Below the pieces are notes generated by a model, which worked only from the letters and a program-made list of their open reading frames with translations, was not told the origin of the DNA and made no database searches. This document shows positions 21,289-31,916 of a stretch of 64,000 nucleotides of DNA, one piece after another (position 1 is the stretch's first letter; the number at the start of each line of letters is the position of its first letter). The DNA lies in the NCBI GenBank assembly GCA_049724395.1, contig JAUGWO010000060.1, positions 280,295 through 344,294 of the forward strand, in the 5' to 3' direction. The position numbers and the translations under genes are program-made. This DNA comes from Spongospora subterranea f. sp. subterranea (taxonomy: Eukaryota; Endomyxa: Phytomyxea; Phytomyxea; Plasmodiophorida).

Positions 21289-22128
21289 GAACCGATATTA
21301 GATCAACGGTGATATAGCGGTTTGGGAAAAGATTTTCATTTCGGTCCGTACTGGCGCATGAAAGCCGGGCGAGAAGGGCGACGAATCCGCCGGCGCCTGG
21401 GCGTGAGACGTGGATCAAAATGCGGAAGACGTCTGATCTCGGCATCAGATTCTTCCCTAATCTCTGATATCTGAAAAACGATGACCTGAGCGAACGTGGC
21501 GTTGATAGCTGAATATCCATTACGCGTAGTTTCAAAGAGCGATATCCTAGCGCCATCATATATTTTTCACGAACGGTACGCGCATGAAGTACACTGGTTT
21601 GCAACAAGCGATCGCGATTTTCTTCCGACATCGAGAGTGAATTTCAGAAGCAAGACTGGGGGAATTTCTAAGCGGGATCGCGATCAGGTCCAGGAATGAA
21701 CGATTCAATCAAGAACAAGAATGAAGAGTCATGAGCACTATATTTATACATCTACAGTATGTCTGAGAGTGTATAGACACATACAGATGGACTGCAGCCT
21801 TCCCAGTGGTGCTCACACAGCGACCCGCCTCTACCCCCAGTGGGCACGGTCGGCCGTCGGAGTCATGAGTCTTGTAGGCCCTTGTTGACCCTGGCACTCA
21901 CGGTGTGCGACCTATGTACCCTCTACCGCGCACGGTTGAACCGCGGGAGATGTTTGGACATTCGCACACTACCGTGACAAACTGTAATACACCAGTAAAA
22001 ACTTTTTTGAGGTAGTGACATATAAGCCCCCAACCCTGATATTGAGCTTAGAACCATGGATGCTGAAAATTTTCAGTCTCCCGGTCCCGAAAATCAAGGT
22101 TTGGCACGCCCCGCCCAAGCCATGTCGC
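21289..22128. other. Unassigned stretch upstream of the transporter
   Basis: A 123-codon minus frame (21260-21631) overlaps the transporter start and has no domain I recognise; it is probably leader sequence or chance. The remainder, including the GC-rich part near 21790-21960, shows nothing coding. Confidence 0.4.
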
Positions 22129-22336
22129 CCGACTGTGAGGAAAAACCAGCAAATCGAAGCGCAGAAGGCGTTATGATTTTAAGTACAAGCGTGAGATCGT
22201 AGAGGAAGTTGAAAATTTCCTCAGCTTGCCCAAGGAAAACAAGGAGAAGATGAGCAGAGCGTTTGCAGTTGGACATGCTGCTGGGATATCTAACTTTCCA
22301 CCTGAAACAGTCTTAAAATGGATCAAACAAGGTTGA
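22129..22336 (+). CDS. Short helix-turn-helix-like ORF, possible transposon remnant
   Basis: A roughly 65-codon plus frame reads a basic start (SKSKRRRRYDFKYKREIVEE) followed by helical segments and PETVLKWIKQ at the end, the pattern of the N-terminal DNA-binding domain of pogo/Tc1-like transposases and related proteins. It stops right after that domain. A further basic fragment follows near 22540-22600. I cannot assign a family. No terminal repeats are visible. Confidence 0.35.
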
Positions 22337-22808
22337 ATATATCCCTGTATGACGAAGACGCGGGGAAGAAGTCATCGTGCAGTAGATTCTTGATTGAAGT
22401 CGCTTCGTATGCTCGAAGATGGCGTTGCTCGTGAGGTTCGTGCGCGAAGAAACAAGGTTGGGGAGCTTCCAAACGAATGAGAATGCTGTATGATCGTTTA
22501 TTGACTTGGAAGCAATCATAAGTTGAAAAGTTGAAAAATTGGGTCATGAGAACCGCAAGAAACGTCCGCGAAATGCCGAAAGTGGTTCAGCCAGATTAAC
22601 CCTCGAACACGGCAGTACGACAGATCGATAAATTACAGCTAACTACAAAAAAATACACTTCTTACTGAAGCGATCCTTTGTTGCTAATTATCCTTGATGA
22701 TACGTGTGATCGAACATGTTCAAGAAAGAGGTAAGGTTCATTCAAAGATATATGTATATATATTGAAATTAAAAAAAAAGTAGGAAATTGCATTCTTTTC
22801 CACTTGAT

Positions 22809-23543
22809 CTACATTTCAAGCTCCCAGCTTGACAAATCAGGAAGGTCCGGGTCTTGAAAATTTTCAAAATTCACATTGGAGTAACCCCCATTAAACCATA
22901 CAAGAACAACGGCGTGGTCCCTTATAGACAAATCCGTCAAAAGGGCGTCCAGAACGATGAGACATTGAATCTGACGAATAGGAGTGATGCAAATCGGGGA
23001 CCGCTTCTTCGCTCTCTTGTCAAATTTCCTGAGTTGACTGGCGAATTCTCTGTCATCAGAATGGGCACGACGAACTAATACTTGTTCGCGGCCGTAGGGG
23101 TACTTGGTAAAGGGCTCTTGAAAAGCGAGTTCGTCTCTTAGTCGAATAACCCTCTTTCTCAGCTCCGTCAATGATATAGATAATTTGTCTCTGGACACGC
23201 GTAACTCGTACTCATGTGAACTGACATCATATAGCAGATCATTTGCCCTTGTTTGAATAACGGCTTGATCACATTCAGATAATTCTGAAATTTTGCCTCG
23301 CATCCCATCAAGTTTCTCAAGTATTACCCCAACTTTCAGAGCCCGGTCAGTGATAAGCTTTATAGGACAGGGGAAACGATAATCTTGATCATCTTGCATA
23401 GACACGTCATCACTTCCCGTATTGAATCTTTGATCTTCACTAGCCGCATTGAGAACTGTCTTGATAGGGTAGATGGCGCCATCGCTATGACATATGATGG
23501 TCAACCATATTACGTACAGACCCGCGACCTGATGAAACATCAC
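22809..23543 (-). CDS. Secreted protein of unknown family, paralogue A
   Basis: This is a 244-codon single frame. It starts with a clear signal peptide (MMFHQVAGLYVIWLTIICHS, probable cleavage just after SDGA). The mature part is charged and largely helical: an acidic low-complexity stretch (SMQDDQDYRF), FPCPIKLITDRAL, a predicted coiled region (ILEKLDGMRGKISEL ... LTELRKRVIRLRDEL), then IQCLIVLDALLTDLSIRDHA and VVLVWFNGGY, ending in an acidic tail DLPDLSSWELEM. There is no transmembrane helix after the signal. I recognise no family. A paralogue lies 3.3 kb away on the same strand (26100-26969) with closely similar upstream DNA. In a parasite or symbiont such a pair would be a candidate effector family (inference). 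Confidence 0.8.
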   Translation of the reverse strand: MMFHQVAGLYVIWLTIICHSDGAIYPIKTVLNAASEDQRFNTGSDDVSMQDDQDYRFPCPIKLITDRALKVGVILEKLDGMRGKISELSECDQAVIQTRANDLLYDVSSHEYELRVSRDKLSISLTELRKRVIRLRDELAFQEPFTKYPYGREQVLVRRAHSDDREFASQLRKFDKRAKKRSPICITPIRQIQCLIVLDALLTDLSIRDHAVVLVWFNGGYSNVNFENFQDPDLPDLSSWELEM

Positions 23544-23670
23544 TCACCCTGACCAACACAAACGGATAATATAATGATCCCGAATGAGGGATGATCACCT
23601 GGTAGTCTGGCACATACGTTTCACCTGGTGAGGGAGGGACCATAGGGTAGAGTCAGGGACAGATAAACGT
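23460..23670. repeat. Signal-peptide and upstream region duplicated at 26890-27090
   Basis: The start of paralogue A and about 120 bp upstream match the equivalent region of paralogue B almost base for base, including the stretch around the conserved GAGGGATGATCACCTGG and the AGGGACCATAGGGTAGAGTC end. This region is more alike than the two coding sequences, so it is either a recently homogenised promoter or the edge of a segmental duplication. Confidence 0.8.
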
Positions 23671-24609
23671 GACTGTAGAGCCGACTGTGGCCAACTGATG
23701 AGGGAATGGGGTACCTCGTCCGTCTCGATACGGGAATGCCGTCTCGATACAGTCACGGGTTTCCTAAAATGACTGTAGAGCCGACGGTGTCCAACTGCTG
23801 CGTTTGACGAGGAACCGTCTTTGTTGCAGTCACGGATCGCCAACAGTGGCCAACTGGTGTTTGTTGACGAAGGAATGCGCTTTGGCTCATTACTAGGACT
23901 CGTTCTGCTTGCCACGACAAAATTGCCATACATTTGCGATTTGTGCATATCACTCTTTCCGTACCGTTGGTTTGCTCCAAATCAAGTTTGGTCTTGTCAC
24001 TGCGTTCGTTTCCTGTTTCAACACAACGCAGATAATTTCAATTGCTTAATCAGCAGCATGGGTCGAGCTCATTCGATATAGCTACCGGCATGAAGTTCGA
24101 GCTGCGACACCTTTACAATTTTCTCATAGGAACTGGACCGGCCCATTCACGAACAGACTCATGAACCTGGAGCTTTTTACAATCGAGGTTTCACGAGCGG
24201 TCAATTCCAGGGAAAGAAGCATACCCCATCATGACAGTTGTTTCCAGATTTGATTATCTTCTGGGTAAACACATCTATCATATTCCGGTTTGGGGTGGTT
24301 CAATCCAACGGCACCTTTCAAGGCAAGAAAGAGACTGGAAAATACATCTTGAGCCTTCTTCGCTCCATGAAGAAGTACTACAAGTTGGAATATGATTAAC
24401 AAAACGTCTAGAATGATCTGTAGAATTAATTAAAAGAAGTCCAAGAAGTGCAGGAAGAGGGGCGATGATCTGCGCGAGTCTCGTGTGGTGTGGTCGACGG
24501 ATCGAGAGGATGAAGACAAAAGATAATGGACATGAGTTGCATCAAGAACGGCCGGCCCTCAAAACGGTTTTGGCAGACAGGCATGGCACGAGCACTATCC
24601 ATGATGGTC
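23671..24609. other. Repeat-bearing intergenic stretch
   Basis: Near 23640-23900 there are diverged copies of a motif with GACTGTAGAGCCGAC and GGCCAACTG, also found at 27150-27480 upstream of paralogue B. I see no gene; the stretch 24100-24460 has only short frames. Confidence 0.45.
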
Positions 24610-25020
24610 AGATGACCATGTTCGGCATGCGATTTCTGTGTCGAGGAATAGGGGGCAGTTGATCTTCACTCGATTTCGTGCTGTTCATAACGCTTTGCGT
24701 GGTATTCATTACCATTGTCGCCGTAGAGTAATTCAACCTTGCGGTCTGTACGATTTTCCAGATACATTTTACCGCGGCGGAACGCGTCCAAAGTCTGATT
24801 TTTACGATGAAGCAGGAAAGGCGACCGTGCCCGGCTTGAACGACATGTAGCATCTTCCCCGTTTAGTGAGAAAAAAGACAGTGGCCCGAATTCATCCATG
24901 TTCACACACTCGATCAATGCTACCGGTAGTGTTTGTATTTGGCAGAGGATACGGAGTAGCCTTGGCTTTAGCCATGGCGCAATCTTCGCAAAAGGAAAAA
25001 AACTTTTTCGGTCATTCAGC
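24610..25020 (-). mobile_element. Ty1/Copia integrase fragment (fossil)
   Basis: The minus strand reads a piece of Copia-type integrase core, including a long basic segment and the DNGNEYHAKRYEQHEIE end, corresponding to the SDNGGEY region of the family. Only this fragment is present, with at least one break; terminal repeats were not found. Confidence 0.65.
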
Positions 25021-25506
25021 AACCAACATTACCATACTTATATCATTCAGCAATCAACATTACCATACATATTAACATTCAGCAATCCAAGATTACAGAC
25101 ATGAATTCTTTATGGCAATCGTAACACGTGTTTAATCTTGGGATGTTGTAGTGGTAATGGTATTGAATGGATAAATTTACAGGTCAACGTCCTTTTATAC
25201 TGCCACCGGTCACGATCATTGATTCATAGGATCGGAGTAACATAATGAACATGGGATCTAAGAACAGTTTCTCATACAATATTTTTTCATCATATTGAGT
25301 CTTTGACACATTGCATTCAAAAACAAAATCCAACTCCATCCACAATTGATCAAATGGTATTCACTGATGCAATGAAATATGGCAACAGTTAAAGACGCGT
25401 CTTAGATGTTACAGAGCGATACCTTCCAATTATTGCTTTCGAAAAAAACTTTACCCATGGTAGAAAAAGTCAGATGATACCGCTCATGAGTGAATAAATT
25501 ACAGAA

Positions 25507-26095
25507 CTATATTTTTTGTGTCATGAAAACGCCTCCGTCTAACCAAATTGGCGAACCGGTATGTATTTGTAGCGCTTGTTGAAAGTTGTCAATTGCGTTG
25601 ATTGGCGAGAAACGTGCCAGACCACATTGAACGTGGGCAATTTTATCACATGAGGATCCGAAGCTATCCCTGTTGACCTTAATACTCACAGTAGGGTCCA
25701 CACATATTCAGTACAGTTCGCTGCGTCGGTCGTGGGCCCATCATGGATTCCGAAATCAGTCAACAAAGTCAAATAGGTCGTTTCATACTTATGATCGTCG
25801 GTTGGCGATATAACGTATTCCAACGACAACCCGGGAGTATATTTGACAACCACAGCATCAGGAGCAGTATTTAACTCAACCTCGAATTTGGAAGGACCGA
25901 GGATCAGACACTGAAGTGATCCAATTGATGTTGTTAGTGATCCAATTGATGTTGTTAGTGATCCAATTGATGTTGTTAGTAATCCAATTGATGCTGTTTA
26001 TTGTAACAATGTCGCCATCGGTTAGAACTTTTCGCTGACACACCCGGTTCACAACCGCAAAGTTCTTGATGGCAGACCATTGACCTTTGCTAACT
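25507..26095 (-). CDS. Candidate intron-bearing gene with a seven-residue tandem repeat, family unknown
   Basis: On the minus strand a frame reads KGQWSAIKNFAVVNRVCQRK, VLTDGDIVTINS, then a repeated NINWITN heptapeptide. A short candidate intron follows, then VELNTAPDAVVVKYTPGLSL, EYVISPTDDHKYETTYLTLL and, after another possible intron, DKIAHVQCGLARFSPINAID to a stop at 25507. Two conserved-looking Cys-bearing segments and the absence of stops support a gene. The VLTDGDIVTI element resembles the last strands of an FHA domain, which is a weak hint only. No start or signal peptide is identified. It sits directly downstream of secreted paralogue B. Confidence 0.35.
25917..26000. repeat. Four tandem copies of a 21-bp unit
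   Basis: Three nearly exact 21-bp units (25917-25937, 25938-25958, 25959-25979) and one diverged unit (25980-26000) share the core CCAATTGATGTTGTTAG. The 21-bp length keeps a minus-strand frame and yields a heptapeptide repeat. Confidence 0.95.
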
Positions 26096-26099
26096 GTAT

Positions 26100-26969
26100 C
26101 TACATGTCAAGCTCCCCGGTAGGCAAATCAGGAAGGTCTGGCTGTTCTGGATGTCCAATCGCATCGTCGAACGAATCGTGATCTTGCCCATCAATATCGG
26201 AAGTTGCCGGCTCTCTCAAATAATTCGGATCCGCCCTCAGATAACTCCCAGTAAACCAAACAAGAACGATGGCATGGTCTCTTGTAGGCGAATCAGTCGC
26301 CAAGAGGGCGTAGTGGTTTCGTTCAGGCGAATAATCCGTCAAGAGGGCATCCAGAAAGATATAGCATTGGATCCGACGAACAAAATCCGGTGTGGCCCAA
26401 CTCGGGAAGAATGTGTTCGCTTTCATTTCGAAATCCTCGAGTTGTTTTTCAAATACCAAGCGATCAAAAATGGCACGCTTAACTAATAATTCATTGGAAA
26501 AATAGCCGCGATCAGGATCGGGCTCTTGCAAGGTGATCTCGTTTCTCAGTCTTTGAACCTTAAACCGCAGCGTCGACGATGGATTTGATGGATTGTCCCC
26601 CGACACGCTTAATTCATGCTCTTGGGATTTGACAGCAAATAGCAGATCCTTTGCCCATTTTTGGATAATGCCTTGCTCGCCCTCAGATAGTCTTGAAATT
26701 TTGCCTCGTATTTCATCAATTTTTTTAAATACTATCTCATCTTCAAGGACAGGACCTGTGATAAGGTCCATAGGGCAGGGGAAACGATTATCTTGATCAT
26801 CTTGCGTAAACACGTCATCATCTTGCATAAACACGTCATCACTTTCCGTATTGACTCTTTGATCTTCAAAAGCCGCTTTGAGAACTGTCTTGATAGGGTA
26901 GATGGCACCATCGCTATGACATATGATGGTCAACCATATCACGTACAGAACCGTGACCTGAAACATCAC
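26100..26969 (-). CDS. Secreted protein of unknown family, paralogue B
   Basis: This 289-codon single frame is homologous to the protein at 22809-23543 along its whole length. The signal peptide is MMFQVTVLYVIWLTIICHSD, followed by the same GAIYPIKTVL start of the mature protein. The acidic stretch is expanded (repeats of DDVFMQDDDVFTQ), and FPCPMDLITGP, the helical RGKISRLSEGEQGIIQKW and RNEITLQEPDPD, and IQCYIFLDALLTD are conserved. It carries a local duplication around the RDHAIVLVWF segment and a longer acidic tail ending DLPDLPTGELDM. There is no membrane helix after the signal. Coding divergence is clear while frames stay open, which suggests selection to keep both genes. Confidence 0.8.
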   Translation of the reverse strand: MMFQVTVLYVIWLTIICHSDGAIYPIKTVLKAAFEDQRVNTESDDVFMQDDDVFTQDDQDNRFPCPMDLITGPVLEDEIVFKKIDEIRGKISRLSEGEQGIIQKWAKDLLFAVKSQEHELSVSGDNPSNPSSTLRFKVQRLRNEITLQEPDPDRGYFSNELLVKRAIFDRLVFEKQLEDFEMKANTFFPSWATPDFVRRIQCYIFLDALLTDYSPERNHYALLATDSPTRDHAIVLVWFTGSYLRADPNYLREPATSDIDGQDHDSFDDAIGHPEQPDLPDLPTGELDM

Positions 26970-27700
26970 TCACCCTGACCAACACAAACGGATAATATAA
27001 TGATCCCGAATGAGGGATGATCACCTGGCAGTCTGGCACATACGTTTCACCTGGTGAGGGAGGGACCATAGGGTAGAGTCAGGGACAGACATTCGTAACA
27101 GGTGACCGACACAGGATTCGTCCTTCTGATACAGTCACGGATCTGCTCATCCCGACTGTAGATCTGACTAATGCCCCAACTGGTGAAAAACTATAAATAT
27201 CTGGACTCAATCGTCCATTCGATACAGTCACGGATCTGCTCATCCTGACTGTGGAGCCGATTAATGCCCCAACTGGTGAGAAACTATAAATACATGGACT
27301 CATTCGTCCATCGATACAGTCACGAATTTGCCGAAATGACTCTACAGCCGACTGCGGCCAACAGGCCAAGTGGTGTTTTCGATGAAGGAACGGCACTGAT
27401 GAAATGACTGTAGAACCGTCGTGGTGTCTAACTCGTGTGTTTGACGAGGGATCGTCCGCCCATTCGATTCAGTCACGGAATCGTCGTAGAGCCGATTGTC
27501 CGCACTTGTGCTCCACGGACACGTCGACTCCTTCGTTTTTTCTGATCAGTCCTTGTCACCCCCATATGCCCCAAATTAACGACTAGTGTAAAGTGCACGG
27601 TTCTACACTCGTTCTGCACAGTTTATTCGTAAATCACGTCCAAATCAAGTGTTCTGTGTCACCGCGTTCGCTTCCTTTTTTGGCGCAGAGAAGTTTATTC
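26970..27700. repeat. Upstream region of paralogue B with roughly 88-bp tandem repeats
   Basis: After the segment shared with paralogue A, two adjacent units of about 85-90 bp (about 27128-27216 and 27217-27305) share TACAGTCACGGATCTGCTCA and GCCCCAACTGGTGA. Partial units with GACTCTACAGCCGACTG and TAGAGCCGATTGTC continue to about 27500. They look like a decayed minisatellite, also represented upstream of paralogue A. No gene is visible. Confidence 0.7.
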
Positions 27701-28950
27701 TCATCGTTTAATAAACACAACATGTTTTTTTTCTTTAATTTCGTATCGAATTGAAACTGAATTTCCAATGACAATCCAGATATGGACGTCGCCTTTGAAC
27801 TCTACCAAAGTCAAGCAACGAGTTTCACGGTTAACGATAACGTTCAATGAACCCATCGAATAAATACCTAAAACGAACTGGTGTGGAATTGATTGGCTCA
27901 TCGTGGAGGTGATGGGAACGAAGATGACGATCGAGGCGTGGAACGTGCTTAGCAAGCGTTTTGTCACGCACAGTACGGCACACGTCGTCATGATCGCCAT
28001 GAACTTGCGATTCAGACAATTCCGAGGAGAAGATTTGGACCTGCGCCGACTGCACCTGTCAAATATCGTCAACACGTTGATCACCAACAATCATTCTCGA
28101 TTTCCACTATCCAGGCGCTGGTCCACACGAAACCGCGACATTGCCAATACGGCCGCCCGATGCCGATGGATCCATAAACCCACACACCGCCATCTGGCCA
28201 ACCGCTATGATTAAGCCACCTCATTCGGCTTTAGCGTGTTCGATGGATGGGGTGATGATGCAGGCACAACCCCAGCAGACGAACCACTACCACATGAACA
28301 AGTCGCTTGCCTTCCACCGTCTTGTTGGTGCATTGTGGTGAGTCTGCTGTTGGATCTACGGTCATAACGATGTTCCACCATTTGCCACTTTGTGAGTTCA
28401 GAATGCACTTTATCGACGTTCAATAACAGATATGGCGATAAAGGCGCTCTTATACTTCAATCAATCTCTGATCGTCTCTGATTATTCTGTATTTAGTTGG
28501 ACATATAATGAATCACCTTCTTTCGATTTGGGTAATGGGTCAGGATCTGATCCGGGCTACACATTCAGATTAAATCCGATTATCGATGAGATTGATAACG
28601 GCACGAATACAGAAAGTGGGTCATATTGGACAATTGCTGTCAGGAACTTCATTCGATCAGAGACAAAAACCGTGTTGGACTTGTGGTTGATCAGGGACAG
28701 CAGATACCGGTGGTGGTCGTCAACTTGCCCAGGCCGGGGAACGTGCCAAGGCTTTGCGCGAACAGCGAATCGGTTCCTACTGGATTTCATACGAGCCAAT
28801 ACAGATACTCAATGCGGTTCATGGACCACTATCATCAATTGTCAAACCCATATCGCTTGGCCTTGGTAGATTCCAAATGACGTTCATATCTGGATCGCGA
28901 TGGGAAAATTCGGTTTTAAGTTCAAGACGATTCAATAACAGCACATGAGT
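27701..28950. other. Unresolved coding-like stretch
   Basis: Several overlapping frames of 60-145 codons exist on both strands. A plus frame near 28750-28945 (ISYEPIQILNAVHGPL, ISLGLGRFQMTF) and a minus frame at 27701-28090 look the most protein-like, but no family is recognised and no splice chain is convincing. One or two short spliced genes are likely; I cannot say in which frame. Confidence 0.3.
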
Positions 28951-29042
28951 GATTCCAAGTTCTCACATAAGTTTCACAATAACCGTTATTCTACGATGGT
29001 GAGTCACTCATCATTTGAGGGACAATATCTTCCGATTGTCCC

Positions 29043-31394
29043 ATGTCATTCGCCTCATTCAGCAAATCGCACTTGAATTGTCAGCAATCGGTGTTTTGTC
29101 GAATGGGTGATCTTGGCAACGCACGAGAGCGGGCGTCGTTACTGCAGGCATCGGATCGGATTGACGAATTCGTCCCTGTTATCGACCGATCGAGGCGCGT
29201 CTCCACTCTACCTGACGCCGACGGGAACCGGTTAGATCCGGATCCGACGACCGATAACCGATTGCTAACGAACAACACAACTCGCAGGGAATCGTTCGTC
29301 GTTCACGATGTGCGCGATCAGGACGAGGAATCGAGCAGTTGGCGGGAGCAGATGCGATTATGGTTCGAGATGAACTCGATGTTGTTAACGATCATGGTCA
29401 TCTCCGCCATCGCCTTTATCGTCTTCAAACTGACCGGGTTACTGATCATGGGAATCCCATACACAATCCTAACGACCCCGTTTGTGTTCGGCACCTGCAA
29501 AATGGCCATCGATATCGCCGACCCGATCATATTCGGGGCGATGTCGTTCTTCTCGTCGGTCCTGTCGTGGCACGTTCTCGTGTTCATCACGTCGATCCGA
29601 GTTCATCTCTCCCGGGTCGTGTTGAGCTCAAGCGTGTTTCTCTGGCTTAGCTATAATAAGCACGACGCGTTTCTAGTGAATGGATCCCAAGCGGCAATGG
29701 TCTGCACATTCATCTGGATGGGCAAAGACATCATCATGAGATTCACTCGTCGTTTGATCACCGTTTCGTCCCTGATCGAGGCGATGCGTCTCGCCGATTC
29801 CGGTCAGTAGTGTTCGCACCGTGATGTTCATCGCAACGCCAACCTCCAACCTGACTGGAGATTGCAGAACGTGACGCCATTGTCATGCTCTGTTGCCCTG
29901 ACAACGTTAAACGCGGAGAGGAGCGGCGCCGATGGAAAAACGACCCAAAACGTACGTCGCTAACTGTTAAATTGGAGACCATGCGGGACGGTACGTTCAT
30001 CTCATATCTATCATCGGCCGCGATTCCCCCTCTGAGATTCTGACAACAGGGGCGTTGGATTTACCATTACAGCCGATTGGTATCAGCGATGTGACATCGT
30101 GGGTGTATTCCACAGATAGTCTGGTCCGAATAGAATCGGTCCATCAGATGAGGGTAAGGAGGCGCTGACACACCTTGTCCCTGGCAGACTCCCCACACTC
30201 ATATTTCGAACAATCAGGTGATCGCCGCCTTCCTACGAGACCAGCTGTTCGAAGGTACGTTGGGCGAACGTCGTTGATGATCGTCCCTGATCGTCGCTGA
30301 GTTGTATTGGTGTCGTTGTTAACAGGCGGGCGCCGTGCCGCCGTCCCGTACGACCTGTGGCGCAACATCACAGGCGGCGACGTACTGGCCCAGCGAACGT
30401 GGTCGTCCATGTTCCAACCGCATCGTGGGCCGGCTGTGGCGACCGTCGGCCCCCGCGAGTTTGTCTGGGGTCTCTACCAGGCGTTTGAGCGCCGGAAGCG
30501 GCTGCGATCCCAGGTGATGAATTTGGGCAATCTGTTCACGATGTTGAACACGGGGATCACCGGTCTCTGTCTGGTGATCGCCGCCGTCACCTTCGCCGCC
30601 TGTTTGGGTGCCGATCTGTCCCGGCTCCTCGTCACCGTCAGCACCGTCTTTGTCGCCCTCAGTTTCGCCTTGTCTGGCACCCTAACCCGTTCGTAATCCA
30701 CCGGAAACCGTTTGTTCGTCGATCGCTAATCCTGTAATCTCAGGGGTGTTTGAGTCGCTCGTGTTCATATTTGTCGTGAAGGTAGGTCAATCGATGATCG
30801 TCCAACTGATCGCCCCTCAACCACATTCCCTTAGGCGTATGAGATTGGCGATCGCGTCACGATCGACGATCACGACTATTTTATCGACAAGATCGAATTG
30901 ATGTCGACCGTGATGCGCAAAATCGATGGGCGAATAATGAAGATATCGAACATGGCACTATCGGATAAGTCGATCTTCAATCATCGTCGTTCAGGGTCTG
31001 AGTGTGCCCGTTATCGCCGCCAGAAATGATCTCCCTGATTTTTGTGTGAAATCCAGGCCAGCGTTGATCGATATCAAGTTCATGATCGCCTATGAGACCA
31101 GCGCTTCCCAATTGCATCAGCTGAAAATGATTCTTACCCAATACTGCAAGCTGAATTCCGATATTTGGAAGAGCGATGTCGAGTTCCTGATCGGCGATCT
31201 GATCGACGATACGGCCACAGTTGTGACAGGGCGACTTCTATCATCGGTTAACATGGCAGGAAAAGGTCGCGTTGGACGAGCACCGGTTCGATCTGGCGCA
31301 ATGCCTGCGCCAGGCGATGAACCAGATTGGGATCTTGACCAGCGGTAATGATGGTGTTGTGTATTACAATGGGGGGGCTGTTGAAGCCGCTTAG
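29043..31394 (+). CDS. MscS-like mechanosensitive ion channel
   Basis: The first long frame (29043-29810; a second Met lies at 29103) has a hydrophilic N-terminus and several TM helices (MLLTIMVISAIAFIVFKLTG, MCTFIWMGKDII type). Later exons give a helix pair (VMNLGNLFTMLNTGITGLCL, VIAAVTFAACLG) and the pore helix VFVALSFALSG. After a 53-nt intron (30782-30834) the MscS beta domain follows, with YEIGDRVTIDDHDYFIDKIE, LMSTVMRKIDGRIM and NHRRS. The C-terminal alpha/beta part includes DIKFMIAYETSASQLHQLK and ends WQEKVALDEHRF ... YYNGGAVEAA. The layout is that of plant/fungal MSL channels, which release ions on membrane tension. Two joints, near 30740 and 31230, need one G fewer to follow the family. 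Exons between 29810 and 30307 are only partly resolved. Confidence 0.8.
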
Positions 31395-31916
31395 AACACC
31401 CATATGATAAGATAATGATCGCAACAGTATAAAACATGGACAGACCATATTCCTATCAATCTCCTTGAATGGGGCCAAATACTGCTTCGCAGTGACATTG
31501 TCAAGTTGCAACTGATTGTGATCAGACAAAATTGTTATCCTTTCAATTCCGTCATTATGTTTTATTTCATTGAAATACGAAAGTTTCCACAGCCGCGAAA
31601 CTCAAAACAAAATTTGAAGACGAAAAGTAAAATGATATGCAGATCGAGGTTGAAAGTTGAAATGTACTGTAGCTGGCGCGTTGACGGAAATTCATATGAG
31701 TTGGTTGATTAAAGGCGTAATGACCACTATTAAATATGTCCAAAGTTGTCTGGGACTGTTAATTTGCAATCTTTCTGAAACTATTCCCAAAAATCATACC
31801 GATACGACTGTTGATCGGATTATCTTCATCACTCTATGTACACCATTAACTGGTTACCGTTACGGCCGAACAACTTATCACGGATGGCGCTATGTACAAC
31901 AGTCCTCTAGACAACA
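31395..31916. other. Intergenic stretch
   Basis: I see no gene here; it lies between two plus-strand genes. Confidence 0.4.

Noticed and set aside
25021-25110. CRISPR-like or satellite signal from repeated CAACATTACCATAC words
   Set aside because: Only three irregular short copies; no regular spacers and the sequence is clearly eukaryotic.
22809-26969. RxLR or other known effector motif in the secreted paralogues
   Set aside because: No RxLR, LFLAK or PEXEL-like motif is seen after the signal peptide; the effector idea rests only on secretion and duplication.
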